DNA of 64,000 nt from Naasia sp. (GCF_025465545.1 NZ_JAODMK010000017.1:1-64000); one strand, 5' to 3'. Positions 45,569 through 59,515 are shown, counted from the first letter of the stretch. Notes: a model not told the origin generated them from the sequence alone. Program-made: numbers and translations.

Positions 45569-45588
45569 TCGTTCAGGGGAACTGCATC

Positions 45589-46554
45589 GTGGATCCGACT
45601 CGGCTCTTCGCCTACTTCCGCCAGCGCTATGAGGGCCGGGTGGAGGTCGACGAGCGCGGCGAGTTCTATTCGGTGCAGGACCCGCGCGGCGGCTACCAGG
45701 ACGAGCGTCTGCACCTCGCGCTGTCCGCCGACGGCCGCCACTACACGGCCGTCAATCAGGGCCGGCCGGTCTGGGACCGCTGGCTGAGGGACCCGTTCCT
45801 GGCCCGAGCGCCCGACGGCGTGTGGCACCTCGTCGCCACCACGCACGGACGGAGGAGCATCCTGCACGCGTCGAGCATCGACCTTCTGCACTGGAACGGA
45901 GACGATGTGCCGGTCGCCGAGGGGCTGGTGAGCGAGGACGGCCGCACCCTCAACAACGCGTGGGCGCCCGAGTGGGTGTGGGACGGCGAGCAGTTCTTCG
46001 TGTTCTGGTCCAGCTCGTTCGAGCGGGACGGCTGGCACCGCAGCAGGCTCTACTCCTGCCGCACCCGGGACTGGCGCACCTTCACGGCGCCGCAGCTGCT
46101 CTTCGCGCCGCCGTACTCGGTGATCGACGGGTCGCTCCTGCACTCGGGCGGTCGCTGGTGGCTGTTCCACAAGGAGGAGGAGTTCGGGCGCTCCACGGGG
46201 GAGCGGCGCGCGATCCGGCTCGCCGTGGCCGATGCCCTCGACGGCCCCTACGACCTCGTCGGCGACCCCATCGCGCCGACGATCACGGAGGGCCCCGCGG
46301 TCACCGCCGATCCGCTGGGCTCCGGCTGGCTGCTCTCCTACGACTTCTGCATGGCGGACGGCTACGGGCTCGCGCACTCGGAGGACCTGCGCGCCTGGGC
46401 GCCCCTCGAGGGGGACTTCCCGGACGGGGCCCGGCACGGCTCGGTCTCCGTGCTCACCCCCGACGACGCGCCCCTGATCGCGGCGCTCAGCAGGCTGAGC
46501 ATCGACCTGCCCGACCGGTCAGAGCACGTGGATGGCGGTCGCCCGCCAGCGTGA
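45589..46554 (+). CDS. Glycoside-hydrolase family 43-like beta-propeller protein
   Basis: A 321-residue cytosolic protein with five-bladed-propeller features of the GH43/arabinanase group: DRWLRDPFLARAPDGVWHLVATT holds a propeller strand with the acidic RDPF motif, and later blades include NAWAPEWVWDGEQFFVFWSS, VIDGSLLHSGGRWWLFHKEEE and EGPAVTADPLGSGWLLSYDF. These supply the acidic residues typical of the active site. No signal peptide, so it would act on an internalised or intracellular glycoside, or is an uncharacterised hydrolase. AGGGGA precedes the GTG by 8 nt. It overlaps the convergent Rv3235-family gene by 36 bp. Confidence 0.75.
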   Translation: MDPTRLFAYFRQRYEGRVEVDERGEFYSVQDPRGGYQDERLHLALSADGRHYTAVNQGRPVWDRWLRDPFLARAPDGVWHLVATTHGRRSILHASSIDLLHWNGDDVPVAEGLVSEDGRTLNNAWAPEWVWDGEQFFVFWSSSFERDGWHRSRLYSCRTRDWRTFTAPQLLFAPPYSVIDGSLLHSGGRWWLFHKEEEFGRSTGERRAIRLAVADALDGPYDLVGDPIAPTITEGPAVTADPLGSGWLLSYDFCMADGYGLAHSEDLRAWAPLEGDFPDGARHGSVSVLTPDDAPLIAALSRLSIDLPDRSEHVDGGRPPA

Positions 46555-46956
46555 GTCGAGTCCCTCGAGCCGCAGGGCCACGGCCCGGCAGCGCGAGCGC
46601 CCGCGGATGGTGACGGTCGCCTCGATCACGCCGTCCCGCGGCGAGCAGGTGTGCGTGCTGCCGATCGTGAAGGCAGGGCGGGTCGCCGCGACTCCCTTCG
46701 CGGTGCGCGCTCGCGAGGCGAGGACCACCCGCTTGAGCAGATGCCGATAGACGTCCTCGTCCACCCAGCGGGCGATCTGGTCGAGCTCCCGGGCGCCCGC
46801 GAGGATCTCGATGACGCAGCGCGTGAGGTTCTCGAGCAGGGGCACCGGATCCGGCAGCGCCGCGGCCGACGTCGGCTGTGGGCCGAAGTACTCGTCTGTC
46901 GGCATCGTGCGCGGCACGGTGCGGGACGGTCGGGCGGCCGGGGCTGGACTGCTCAT
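46519..46956 (-). CDS. Rv3235/DUF6459-family protein
   Basis: A 145-residue protein with a basic, disordered N-terminus and a compact domain: ENLTRCVIEILAGARELDQIARWVDEDVYRHLLKRV, then a small beta sheet RCRAVALRLEGLDSRWRATAIHVL at the end. (Key features: the DQIARWVDEDVY helix at about residues 60-71 and the Arg-rich tail.) This is the Rv3235 family that accompanies secA1 in actinobacteria; function is unknown. GGAG lies 6 nt before the ATG. The frame extends to 47034 but without support. Its 3' end overlaps the convergent GH43-like gene. Confidence 0.8.
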   Translation of the reverse strand: MSSPAPAARPSRTVPRTMPTDEYFGPQPTSAAALPDPVPLLENLTRCVIEILAGARELDQIARWVDEDVYRHLLKRVVLASRARTAKGVAATRPAFTIGSTHTCSPRDGVIEATVTIRGRSRCRAVALRLEGLDSRWRATAIHVL

Positions 46957-47090
46957 CGCGACTCCATCAGGGGACGGATCGGGTTGCCGGACCGCCGGGA
47001 CCCTCGGGCGAGACGTCCCCCGAACGGGGGTCACGGCGTGCGATCACTCAACCAGCGAGGAAGGCTCTGAATCCACGGCTTCCGCACTTC

Positions 47091-47099
47091 TGTGGATAA
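47091..47099 (-). promoter_or_regulatory. Perfect DnaA-box-like 9-mer
   Basis: The minus strand reads TTATCCACA, the consensus DnaA box, 39 bp before the start of the gene at 47138. An identical 9-mer lies at 58824-58832. An inverted atccac/gtggat pairing also spans 47071-47097. Confidence 0.5.
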
Positions 47100-47125
47100 G
47101 TCGCGCTCCGATGGCCAGGGCGACA

Positions 47126-47131
47126 TAGCGT
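47126..47131 (+). promoter_or_regulatory. Candidate -10 box, leaderless start
   Basis: TAGCGT lies exactly 6 nt before the GTG at 47138. The DnaA-box-like sequence lies at the -35 to -60 region of this promoter. Confidence 0.45.
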
Positions 47132-47137
47132 TCCGCC

Positions 47138-47713
47138 GTGCGCTGGGACAGCCTGTTCGACGACCTCGAGGGGCAGCTCGAGCAGGAGCTGTCCGCCGAG
47201 GACGAGGACCTGCGCACGGAGGAGGAGCGCCTCCGGCTGTCCCGGCTCACCCTTCGGGACCGGCTCGCCGGCGTCAGCTGTCCGGAGGGTGCGCCGATCA
47301 GGGTCCGGCTCTCCTCCGGCGATCAGCTGACGATGACCGTGGCGATGCTCGGCCGCGACTGGCTGAGCGGGGAGCCGAGCGGGCCCGGCCCGCGGGCGTC
47401 CCTGCTCATCCCCCTCGATGCGATCGCCGGCGTCGTGCTCGGTCCGGCGGCAGCAGAGCGGGACCCGCCGGGGGAGGAGCGCGGCCTCACCGCCCGGCTC
47501 GGATTCGCCTTCGTGCTGCGTGACCTCGCGCGCCGGCGGGTGGGAGTGGAGCTCCGGACCCGCACCGGCATCCTCACCGGCACCATCGACCGGGTAGGCC
47601 GCGATCATCTCGATCTCGCGCTCCACGATCTGGCGGTTCCGCGGCGGCGCGGAGCAGTGTCGGCGGTGGAGCTCGTGGTGCTGTCGACTGTGCTCGTGGT
47701 GCGGATCCCGTGA
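47138..47713 (+). CDS. Unknown protein with two Sm-like modules (inferred)
   Basis: A 191-residue cytosolic protein. An acidic helical N-terminus (DDLEGQLEQELSAEDEDL) precedes two similar segments: IRVRLSSGDQLTMTVAMLGRDWL and, 90 residues later, VGVELRTRTGILTGTIDRVGRDHL. Each has the strand-strand-G-strand pattern of an Sm/Lsm fold followed by a short beta pair (LLIPLDAIAGVVL; VELVVLSTVLVV). I recognise no named family. The tandem duplication is read from the sequence; the fold is inferred. RNA binding would be possible. Starts at GTG with a -10 box 6 nt upstream and a DnaA-box-like site in the promoter. Confidence 0.6.
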   Translation: MRWDSLFDDLEGQLEQELSAEDEDLRTEEERLRLSRLTLRDRLAGVSCPEGAPIRVRLSSGDQLTMTVAMLGRDWLSGEPSGPGPRASLLIPLDAIAGVVLGPAAAERDPPGEERGLTARLGFAFVLRDLARRRVGVELRTRTGILTGTIDRVGRDHLDLALHDLAVPRRRGAVSAVELVVLSTVLVVRIP

Positions 47714-47781
47714 CGCACCCCGCGCAACCGCGTGCCGGCTGTCTCGTGACGTAGCGAAGCGGAAGGCGGCCCGGGCCGCCG

Positions 47782-47787
47782 CTAGTC
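47782..47787 (+). promoter_or_regulatory. Candidate -10 box of the monooxygenase gene
   Basis: TAGTCT lies 9 nt before the GTG at 47797 with no Shine-Dalgarno. Confidence 0.4.
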
Positions 47788-47796
47788 TTCCGTACC

Positions 47797-53462
<5,666 letters not shown>

Positions 53463-53466
<4 letters not shown>

Positions 53467-54671
53467 CCGACTTCTCCCAGCTCAGCGCCGACAGCGTCCC
53501 CGCCTACCTCGCGAGCCGACCCGACCTCTCGACCGTCCTCAACACCAATGCGGTGGAGTCGGTGACGGAGATCGGCGACGGCAACCTCAACCTCGTATTT
53601 CTCGTTCGAGACGGCCAGGGTCGCGGCATGGTGCTCAAGCAGTCCCTGCCGCACGTGCGCACGGACCCGAGCTGGCCCATGACCCGGGAGCGCACCCTGC
53701 GCGAGGCGACGGTGCTGGCGGAGCACCATAGGGTGGACCCCCAGCACGTGCCCGCCCTCTTCGCCTTCGATCCGATCAACTATGTGCTCGCCATCGAGGA
53801 CCTCAGCGATCACGAGGTGTGGCGGCGCGAGCTGATCGCCGGGCGCGTGCACGACTACGCCGCCGCCGAGATCGGCCGCTATGTGGCGCGGGTGAGCTTC
53901 GCCACGAGCATCTTCGGGCTCTCCGGCCCGCGGAAGCGGATCCTGGTGGCCGCGACGGCGAACCCCGAGCTGAGCGAGATCACCGAGGACCTGGTCTTCA
54001 CCGAGCCGTATGTGGAGCACGAGCACAACCGTGTGCTCGCCGGCAACGAGCCGGACGTCGCGGCCCTCCGGACGGATCGCGCGCTGCTTCGGCAGATCGG
54101 CAATGCGCGCGTCTCGTTCCAGAACAACGCGCAGGCGCTGCTGCACGGCGACCTGCACACCGGTTCCGTGCTGGTTCGGGCCGAAGCGGAGTCGGTTCGC
54201 GTGTTCGACTCCGAGTTCGGCGTCTACGGGCCGATCGGGTTCGACCTGGGCGCGCTGTGGGCGAACCTGGTGATCGCGGCCGCCCGCGCCGAGGCGGAGG
54301 GCGACCGGGATCGGGCGAGCCGGCTGCTCGCGCTGCCGGGCGAGCTGTGGCAGGCGTTCGACGCCGAGTTCCGTCGCCTCTGGCCCTCCCGCGTCGACCC
54401 ACGGGTGTTCGGGGAGGACGTGCTCGAGGACTTCCTCGCCGGGGTCAGATCCGATGCCGCGGTGTTCGCGGGCGCCAAGGCGATCCGACGCATCGTCGGC
54501 TTCGCCAAGGTCGCCGACATCGAGACCCTCGACGAGGATGCGCGGGTCGGTGCGGCGCGCGGGGTCCTGCGCGCCGGGCGGCTCCTGGCCGTCGAGCGAC
54601 TCGATGAGCCGTCGCCCGCCGCGCTGTCCGCCCGGATCGCCGACGTGCTCGCGGAGACCGCACGCCGCTGA
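53463..54671 (+). CDS. mtnK: S-methyl-5-thioribose kinase
   Basis: A 402-residue kinase phosphorylating methylthioribose at C1 with ATP. The glycine loop is EIGDGNLNLVF, the catalytic loop LLHGDLHTGSV (Asp in HGDLH), and the metal motif VFDSEFGVYGPIGFDLG, all canonical. The end domain with WANLVIAAARAEAEGD is typical. It is the last gene of the ABC importer operon and thus well placed to trap incoming substrate. The next element, 48 bp on, is the second copy of the 64-bp palindrome. It is distinct from the second mtnK-like gene at 56156. Confidence 0.93.
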
Positions 54672-54718
54672 GCCTGAGCCTGCCCTGCTCCGCTCGGGGC
54701 TCGGCCTCCCGCCCCCTG

Positions 54719-54782
54719 CGCCGAACTGCCCACTTCTGTCGCAACTGGGCGGTCAATGACGACAGAACTGGGCAGGTCGGCG
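54719..54782. repeat. 64-bp palindromic element, copy 2
   Basis: Same element as at 13913-13976 but inverted: arms ctgcccacttctgtcg (54726-54741) and cgacagaactgggcag (54760-54775), one mismatch, with a different loop. It occupies the gap between the convergent mtnK and mtnB ends. Confidence 0.75.
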
Positions 54783-54804
54783 ACCTACCCGGCCTCTCGA
54801 GGCG

Positions 54805-55437
54805 TCAGCGCGCCGAGGTGCGGACGGTGAAGCGGAGGAGCCACTCGACGATCTCCGCGTGCCACCGCGCCTGCCTCAGGTCCGCGCCCCACGCGTACAG
54901 GCCGTGGGAGGCGACGATCACCGCGGGCACATCCGCCCGATAGAGCGGGGGATGCTCGTAGACGCGCTCGAAGTCGTCGCCCAGCGCCCGCATGTCCTGG
55001 CTGTTCTGCACGACCGGGATCACGACCCGCTCCCCGTGCGCCTCGTGCCCGATCCCCTTCAGCATCTCCAGGTCCTGCAGGACCACTCCCCCCGGCCAGT
55101 GGAAGCCGGCCTCGACCGCCGCCATGGCGTGCAGGTGCACGACCGCGCCCGCCCCGGTCACCTCGGCGATGCGCGCGTGCAGGCCCGCCTCCGCCGAAGG
55201 CTCGAGGCCGCGGTCGTCGCCGGGCAGCAGCGCGCCGTCGCCGTCGACCAGCACCACGTCGTCCGCGGTCAGCTCGCCCTTGTCGAGCCCCGATGCGGTG
55301 ACCGCGAGTCGCAGGGGATCGCGGTCGAGGGTGACCGAGAGGTTGCCCGACGTGCCGCGCATCCAGCCCATCGCGGCGAACCTGGCCGCCTCGGCGGCGA
55401 GGAGGGCGCCCGCCTCCTGGAGCTCCGACCCGCTCAC
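54805..55437 (-). CDS. mtnB: Methylthioribulose-1-phosphate dehydratase
   Basis: A 210-residue class II aldolase-fold zinc enzyme dehydrating methylthioribulose-1-phosphate. The metal histidines are in VVHLHAM and the third in IVASHGLYAWG; the GTSGNLSV N-terminal loop binds phosphate. The segment EMLKGIGHEAHGERVVIPVVQNSQDM, cut here to EMLKGIGHEAHGER and IPVVQNSQDM, matches MtnB rather than fuculose aldolase. GTG 55437 overlaps the mtnC stop (GTGA) and is preferred to 55506. A divergent 5-deoxyribulose-1-phosphate aldolase role cannot be excluded, but the mtnC and mtnD partners argue for MtnB. Confidence 0.88.
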   Translation of the reverse strand: MSGSELQEAGALLAAEAARFAAMGWMRGTSGNLSVTLDRDPLRLAVTASGLDKGELTADDVVLVDGDGALLPGDDRGLEPSAEAGLHARIAEVTGAGAVVHLHAMAAVEAGFHWPGGVVLQDLEMLKGIGHEAHGERVVIPVVQNSQDMRALGDDFERVYEHPPLYRADVPAVIVASHGLYAWGADLRQARWHAEIVEWLLRFTVRTSAR

Positions 55438-56159
55438 GGCAGCTGCACCTCGACCTCGGCGAAGGACGACACGACCGGCGCGTCGCCGAAGTCCGCGCCG
55501 AACCACGGCTCTCCGGGGCGGGAGAAGGCGACGACCTGCCAGCCGACCGCGGTCGCGGCCGCGATCTCATCGGGGTGGTCGGTGAAGAACACCAGGTCGG
55601 CGGGGTTGCGGCCGAGCTCGGCCGCGATGCGCTCGTAGGACGCGACCTCCTTCTTGGGGCCGGCGTTCACCGTGTCGAAGTACGCCATGACGAGCGCGGT
55701 CAGGTCGCCGCTGGGGGAGTGCTCGAACCAGGGGCGCTGCGAGGTGACCGACCCGGAGGAGAAGACGGCGATCTTGACTCCTTCCGCGTGCCAGGCGCGC
55801 AGCTGGGGCACGACATCGTCGAAGAAGTGCGAGGAGATCTCGTCCCGCCGGAAGCCCTCGGCCCAGATCTGGCCCTGCAGGGTCTTGAGCGGGGTCGACT
55901 TCACGTCGGTGGCCATGAGTTCGTGCAGGGCGGCCACGATCTCCTCGTCGCCCGCGTCCGAGGGCAGGCCGGCCTCCTGGATGGCCTGGGCGCGTGCCAC
56001 GCGCACGTCGGAGTCGTCGGGGTGCTCCCGGAGCCAGGGGAGCAGGCGGGGGCGGGCGTAGTCGTAGAGGTCGCCGAGGATGAAGCCTGCGGCACTCGTC
56101 GTGCCCTCCAGGTCGACGACGAGCGTCCGCGCACGGACGACGAGGGGCGAGTCGGTCAT
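55434..56159 (-). CDS. mtnC: Acireductone synthase (2,3-diketo-5-methylthiopentyl-1-phosphate enolase-phosphatase)
   Basis: A 241-residue HAD enzyme that enolises and dephosphorylates the diketo intermediate. HAD motif I is VVDLEGTTSAA (nucleophile Asp16, Glu18), motif II FSSGSV, and motifs III/IV GPKKEVASY and FFTDHPDEI. The E in DLEGTT is the enolase-phosphatase signature. It lies in the mtnA-K-C-B operon, overlapping both neighbours by 4 nt. Because it bypasses MtnW and MtnX, the pathway here is the proteobacterial/eukaryotic-style variant. Confidence 0.93.
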   Translation of the reverse strand: MTDSPLVVRARTLVVDLEGTTSAAGFILGDLYDYARPRLLPWLREHPDDSDVRVARAQAIQEAGLPSDAGDEEIVAALHELMATDVKSTPLKTLQGQIWAEGFRRDEISSHFFDDVVPQLRAWHAEGVKIAVFSSGSVTSQRPWFEHSPSGDLTALVMAYFDTVNAGPKKEVASYERIAAELGRNPADLVFFTDHPDEIAAATAVGWQVVAFSRPGEPWFGADFGDAPVVSSFAEVEVQLP

Positions 56160-57343
56160 GCCTCCAGCCTAGGGAGCGGAGGGCCTCCGTCGCGGCCGGA
56201 GACGAGCCAGGTACGGGCGCGATCGAAGACCTCGGCAGACGCCGTCCCGATCGCTTCGGCCGGCAGCGTCTCGAGATCCGCGGCGTGCGAGTAGCCGGCA
56301 ACCCGCCGCATCGCCTCGACTCCGGCGAAACGCCACGCATCGCCCTCGATCCGGTTGAGGCGGGCGCGCAGTGCCGCGTCGGTTCCGGTCCAGGCGCTCG
56401 ACCAGCCGTCCACGAAGCTCGCCCAGCTCGCGCCGATCGCCGCATCCCGCTGCTCCGCCAGCTGGGCGGCGCCGACGGCGCGTGCCGCCACCCCGGCGAT
56501 CGCGAGGTTCGCCCAGAACAGTCCGAGGTCCATCCCGATCGGTCCGACGAAGGAGAACTCGGGGTCGAACACCTTGGTCACCGGAGCGCCGTCGCGGAAC
56601 CCGACCATGACCGATCCTGTGTGCAGGTCGCCGTGCAGGAGGGCCTCTTCTGCGCTGTCGAACACCGTGCGGACGGACGCCACGGCATCCCGCACCTCTG
56701 CGTCTCGGTAGAGCGCTGCGACGCGTCCGTCGAGCGCGGGATGCCAGGAGTTGTGAGGATGCGGCGCGTACGGCTCGGTGAGCACCACATCGACCGTGAG
56801 GGCGCAGAGGTCCGGGTTGGCGGACTCCTCGATCAGGATGCGGCGCTCATCGGGACCGAGGGCGTCCTCACCCGTTGCGCCGGTGAGCGCGGCGACGAAG
56901 CGTCCCACCGCCCCGGCGACCGAGGCGAGGGGCAGGTCGGCGGGAGGGCGGCCGGCAGCGACCTCGAGCACCTGGCTTACGAGGGCGTCCCGCAGCACGT
57001 GCAGGTCCGACAGATCCTCCATCACGAGCACGTAGTCGTCGAGATCGGTGGCCAGGATGCGCGGAACGGTGTCCGGCGCCACGTCGGCCAGCCGCGCGTA
57101 GGCGCGGGCCTCCGCTGCGATCCGCCGAGGATCGATGGGCCAGTCCGGTCCGGCGACCTGCACCCAGGGCGGGGCCTGCTTGACGGCGACGCCGCCGTCC
57201 GCTCCCTGGGCCAGGAACACCCGGTTCATGTTCCCCGCGGTCACCTCGTGCACCTCGACGCCGGCGCCGAGCGGCGCGAGGAGGCCATGGCGGTGGAGGT
57301 AGGCCCGGACGTCGTCGGCTCCGGTGAGCAGCGGGTAGGTCAT
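56156..57343 (-). CDS. Second, divergent S-methyl-5-thioribose kinase-like protein
   Basis: A 395-residue MtnK-family kinase. The catalytic loop LLHGDLHTGSV and metal motif VFDPEFSFVGPIGMDLG are intact, but the glycine-loop region reads EVTAGNMNRVF where the canonical protein has EIGDGNLN. So it is probably an active kinase with altered nucleotide or sugar recognition. It lies between mtnA and mtnC in an overlapping operon, while the canonical mtnK sits in the facing ABC operon. It may be the main housekeeping MTR kinase or act on another 5-modified ribose such as 5-deoxyribose; both are inference. Confidence 0.85.
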   Translation of the reverse strand: MTYPLLTGADDVRAYLHRHGLLAPLGAGVEVHEVTAGNMNRVFLAQGADGGVAVKQAPPWVQVAGPDWPIDPRRIAAEARAYARLADVAPDTVPRILATDLDDYVLVMEDLSDLHVLRDALVSQVLEVAAGRPPADLPLASVAGAVGRFVAALTGATGEDALGPDERRILIEESANPDLCALTVDVVLTEPYAPHPHNSWHPALDGRVAALYRDAEVRDAVASVRTVFDSAEEALLHGDLHTGSVMVGFRDGAPVTKVFDPEFSFVGPIGMDLGLFWANLAIAGVAARAVGAAQLAEQRDAAIGASWASFVDGWSSAWTGTDAALRARLNRIEGDAWRFAGVEAMRRVAGYSHAADLETLPAEAIGTASAEVFDRARTWLVSGRDGGPPLPRLEA

Positions 57344-58389
57344 GCGGCCGGCGCCCCGAACCGGGCGGCGATCTCGTGCGGCGGGAACGCGCCGAGGCTG
57401 GTGACGACCCGGGTCACGAAGCGGGGCGGGGTGAGGTCGAACGCCGGATACCAGGCCTGCGTCACGAGCGCGCTCGCGGTGCGGCGACCGAGGGTCGAGA
57501 GCACCTCGGTGGGGTCACGCATCTCGATCTCGATGTCCGCGCCGGTCGCGGCCGTGCGGTCCGGCTCCTGCACGAGCGCATAGAACGGAACATCGAAGGC
57601 ATGGGCCGCGATCGCGAGCCCGAGCGTGCCCACCTTGTTCACCACGGAGCCGTCGAGGCTGACCCGATCCGCCGCCGTCACCAGCGCGTCGATGGGGCCG
57701 ATGCTGGCACCGGGGGAGAGGGCGGCCGCGCCCATGCTGTCGGAGATGAGGGTGACCGGCTCGCCGAGCTCGCGCAGGGTGTGCGCGGTGAGCCGGGCCC
57801 CCTGCAGGTAGGGGCGGGTCTCGGTGGCAACCCACTCGTAGGACCGGCCGGCCTCGTGCGCGGCACGGACGAGCTCCACCAGGTAGGAGTCCATCCAGCA
57901 GTGGGTGAGCAGCCGCGAGCCGTCCGGCAGCAGCTCGACCGCCGCCCGCCCCAGCGACCTGCTGAGGCTCCGGTAGTGCTCGGCGCCGGTGCGGGCCGCG
58001 TCGATCGCCCGCTCCACGAGCTCCCCGGTCGAACTCGCGCCCGCGACCGCGGTGGCGACCGCCGCGACGGCGGATCGGGGGTGCGCATTCGTCGGCCGCG
58101 CGGCAGCGAGCAGCGAACCGGCCCGGTCCAGAGCGGCACGGGCTTCGTCGAGGGGCAGCGCGGCCGATTGCCGAGCCGTGAGTTCCAGCGCGGCGAAGGT
58201 GGCGTAGAGGGGCCCCGAGCTCTGCGTGACCATGCTGCGGATGGCCCCGGCGACCGCGGCCGCCGACTCCGCCCGGAACCAGACGAGCTTCTCGGGGAAC
58301 ACCCGGCGGTCCAGGATCAGCACGGCGCCGTCGACCACCCGCACCGAGTCGTCGAGCGTCGGTACCGTCCTGCGATCGTCGTCTGCCAC
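57340..58389 (-). CDS. mtnA: S-methyl-5-thioribose-1-phosphate isomerase, divergent N-terminus
   Basis: A 349-residue isomerase of the MtnA/eIF2B-like superfamily making methylthioribulose-1-phosphate. The catalytic cysteine is in LLTHCWMD (Cys164) and the catalytic aspartate in LISDSMGA (Asp217); TRPYLQGARLTA, DGSVVNKVGT and the WYPAFDLTPPRFVT C-terminal segment are MtnA hallmarks. The usual N-terminal RGAPAIG loop is absent, replaced around IRSMVTQSSGPLYATFAALEL. The GTG at 58389 is chosen because GGGGAGGG lies 5 nt upstream; the extension to 58500 lacks support. First gene of the minus-strand operon. It could prefer a related pentose phosphate. Confidence 0.82.
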   Translation of the reverse strand: MADDDRRTVPTLDDSVRVVDGAVLILDRRVFPEKLVWFRAESAAAVAGAIRSMVTQSSGPLYATFAALELTARQSAALPLDEARAALDRAGSLLAAARPTNAHPRSAVAAVATAVAGASSTGELVERAIDAARTGAEHYRSLSRSLGRAAVELLPDGSRLLTHCWMDSYLVELVRAAHEAGRSYEWVATETRPYLQGARLTAHTLRELGEPVTLISDSMGAAALSPGASIGPIDALVTAADRVSLDGSVVNKVGTLGLAIAAHAFDVPFYALVQEPDRTAATGADIEIEMRDPTEVLSTLGRRTASALVTQAWYPAFDLTPPRFVTRVVTSLGAFPPHEIAARFGAPAA

Positions 58390-58466
58390 GAAGCCCTCCC
58401 CGGCAATCCTGACAGCGCCGCGCGCCTGACGCACATCGAGGCGTAACGCGGCGCCGTCGGCGCGAG

Positions 58467-58493
58467 GGCGGGAACCCGGTTTGTGCTCCCGCC
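58467..58493 (-). terminator. Hairpin after the HTH gene
   Basis: Arms ggcggga (58467-58473) and tcccgcc (58487-58493), 7 bp, lie 17 nt downstream of the stop of the minus-strand HTH gene and upstream of the mtnA operon. It could insulate the two units. Confidence 0.4.
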
Positions 58494-58509
58494 GCTGCAC
58501 CGGCGGCCG

Positions 58510-58782
58510 TCAGAGGAAGCGGTCGCCCGTGAGCTCCGGGATGTTCGCGTAGTCGCTCTGGTTCCAGAGCGCCTGCCGCCGGGACTCCTCGTACTTGCCC
58601 TCGATGTAGTCCTCGAGCCGGTCCCGCTCCACCCGCCAGCGTCCGCTGCCGCCCACCTTGATGGCCGGAAGCTCGCCGGTGCGGACGAGGGCATAGGCCT
58701 GGCTGAGCGAGACGTTGAGCAGGTCGGCCGTCTCGGCGAGCGTGAGGAAGCGCCCGATCGAGTAGGGCGACGCCGTGGTCAT
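58510..58782 (-). CDS. Excisionase-type helix-turn-helix DNA-binding protein
   Basis: A 90-residue DNA-binding protein of the MerR-like/excisionase (HTH_17) family: FLTLAETADLLNVSLSQAYALVRTGELPAIKVGGSGRWRVERDRLEDYIE spans residues about 12-61, with the LTLAETADLLNVS helix, the RTGELPAIKVGG wing and the RWRV contact. Such proteins in actinobacteria (BldC-like) are small global regulators, not phage excisionases. It is divergent from the SAF gene and upstream of mtnA on the same strand, separated by a hairpin. A GATAAT box lies 6 nt before the ATG. Confidence 0.85.
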   Translation of the reverse strand: MTTASPYSIGRFLTLAETADLLNVSLSQAYALVRTGELPAIKVGGSGRWRVERDRLEDYIEGKYEESRRQALWNQSDYANIPELTGDRFL

Positions 58783-58788
58783 GTCCCG

Positions 58789-58794
58789 ATTATC
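58789..58794 (-). promoter_or_regulatory. Candidate -10 box of the HTH gene
   Basis: GATAAT on the minus strand is followed by 6 nt and the ATG at 58782, predicting a leaderless mRNA. Confidence 0.45.
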
Positions 58795-58823
58795 GGCCGT
58801 TCCCGCACCCTCCGCGCCAGGCG

Positions 58824-58832
58824 TGTGGATAA
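58824..58832 (-). promoter_or_regulatory. Perfect DnaA-box-like 9-mer, second copy
   Basis: TGTGGATAA on the plus strand (TTATCCACA on the minus) lies in the 103-bp divergent region between the HTH gene and the SAF gene, 53 bp before the latter. Confidence 0.5.
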
Positions 58833-58885
58833 CTCCCGCGGCCCGTCGTGGCGGGCGACAGCATGGTGCGTGGGAAGGAGACGCC

Positions 58886-59515
58886 ATGGCAGTCGCGGGT
58901 GCAGGGCGGCGGCATCGGTTCCTCGACGTGCGCTTCGTCCTCGGAGTGGGCCTCGTCCTGGCCTCGGTGCTCGGCGTCACAGCGATCGTGTCGGCGGCCG
59001 AGCGAACCGTGCAGGTGTACGCGGCGGAGCGCCCGCTCGCGGTCGGGCAGCGCGTCGCCTCGACCGACCTCGTCGCCACGGCCGTCCGGTCGGTCGCCGC
59101 GGACCGCTATCTCGCGCCAGGCCAGGTGCCGGAGGCCGGCCTGCTGATCACCCGGGCCGTCGCCGAGGGCGAGCTGGTGCCCGCCTCCGCGGTCGGCACC
59201 GCCGCAAGCATCACGGTGTCGAGCGTGGTGGTGACCACCGGCGCGGAGCTCGCGAGCGGCGTGGAGTCGGGCGCGCTGGTGGACATCTGGGCGGCGACCG
59301 AGCTGAAGGCCGGCGGGTATGGTCCGCCCGCAGTGCTCGTGCCCGACGCCGAGGTGGTGCGAGTCCTCGAGAACGACAGCCTGCTCTCCTCGCCGCAGGA
59401 GCGGGCCGTCGAAGTCCTCGTTCCCAAGGATCGCGTGGCGCGCGTGCTGCAGGCCCTCGCCAATGCCGACGCCGTGTCCCTCGTGCCCGTCGCGCAGCCG
59501 GTGCTGCCGCGATGA
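58886..59515 (+). CDS. SAF-domain membrane protein (CpaB/FlgA-like)
   Basis: A 209-residue protein with an N-terminal span (about residues 15-37) and an extracytoplasmic SAF domain: AERPLAVGQRVASTDLVATAV, TRAVAEGELVPASAVG and the following beta segment. In Tad/Flp pili this fold is the CpaB/RcpC assembly protein; it also occurs in FlgA. AAGGAG lies before the ATG at good spacing. Its stop overlaps the start of the CpaE-like gene (ATGA). No other pilus genes (CpaF ATPase, TadB/C, pilin) are nearby. Confidence 0.8.
   Translation: MAVAGAGRRHRFLDVRFVLGVGLVLASVLGVTAIVSAAERTVQVYAAERPLAVGQRVASTDLVATAVRSVAADRYLAPGQVPEAGLLITRAVAEGELVPASAVGTAASITVSSVVVTTGAELASGVESGALVDIWAATELKAGGYGPPAVLVPDAEVVRVLENDSLLSSPQERAVEVLVPKDRVARVLQALANADAVSLVPVAQPVLPR

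Noticed and set aside
58510-58782. Phage excisionase or integrative element marker
   Set aside because: The HTH gene is of the excisionase fold but no integrase, attachment-site repeat or phage gene is nearby, and BldC-like chromosomal regulators have the same fold.
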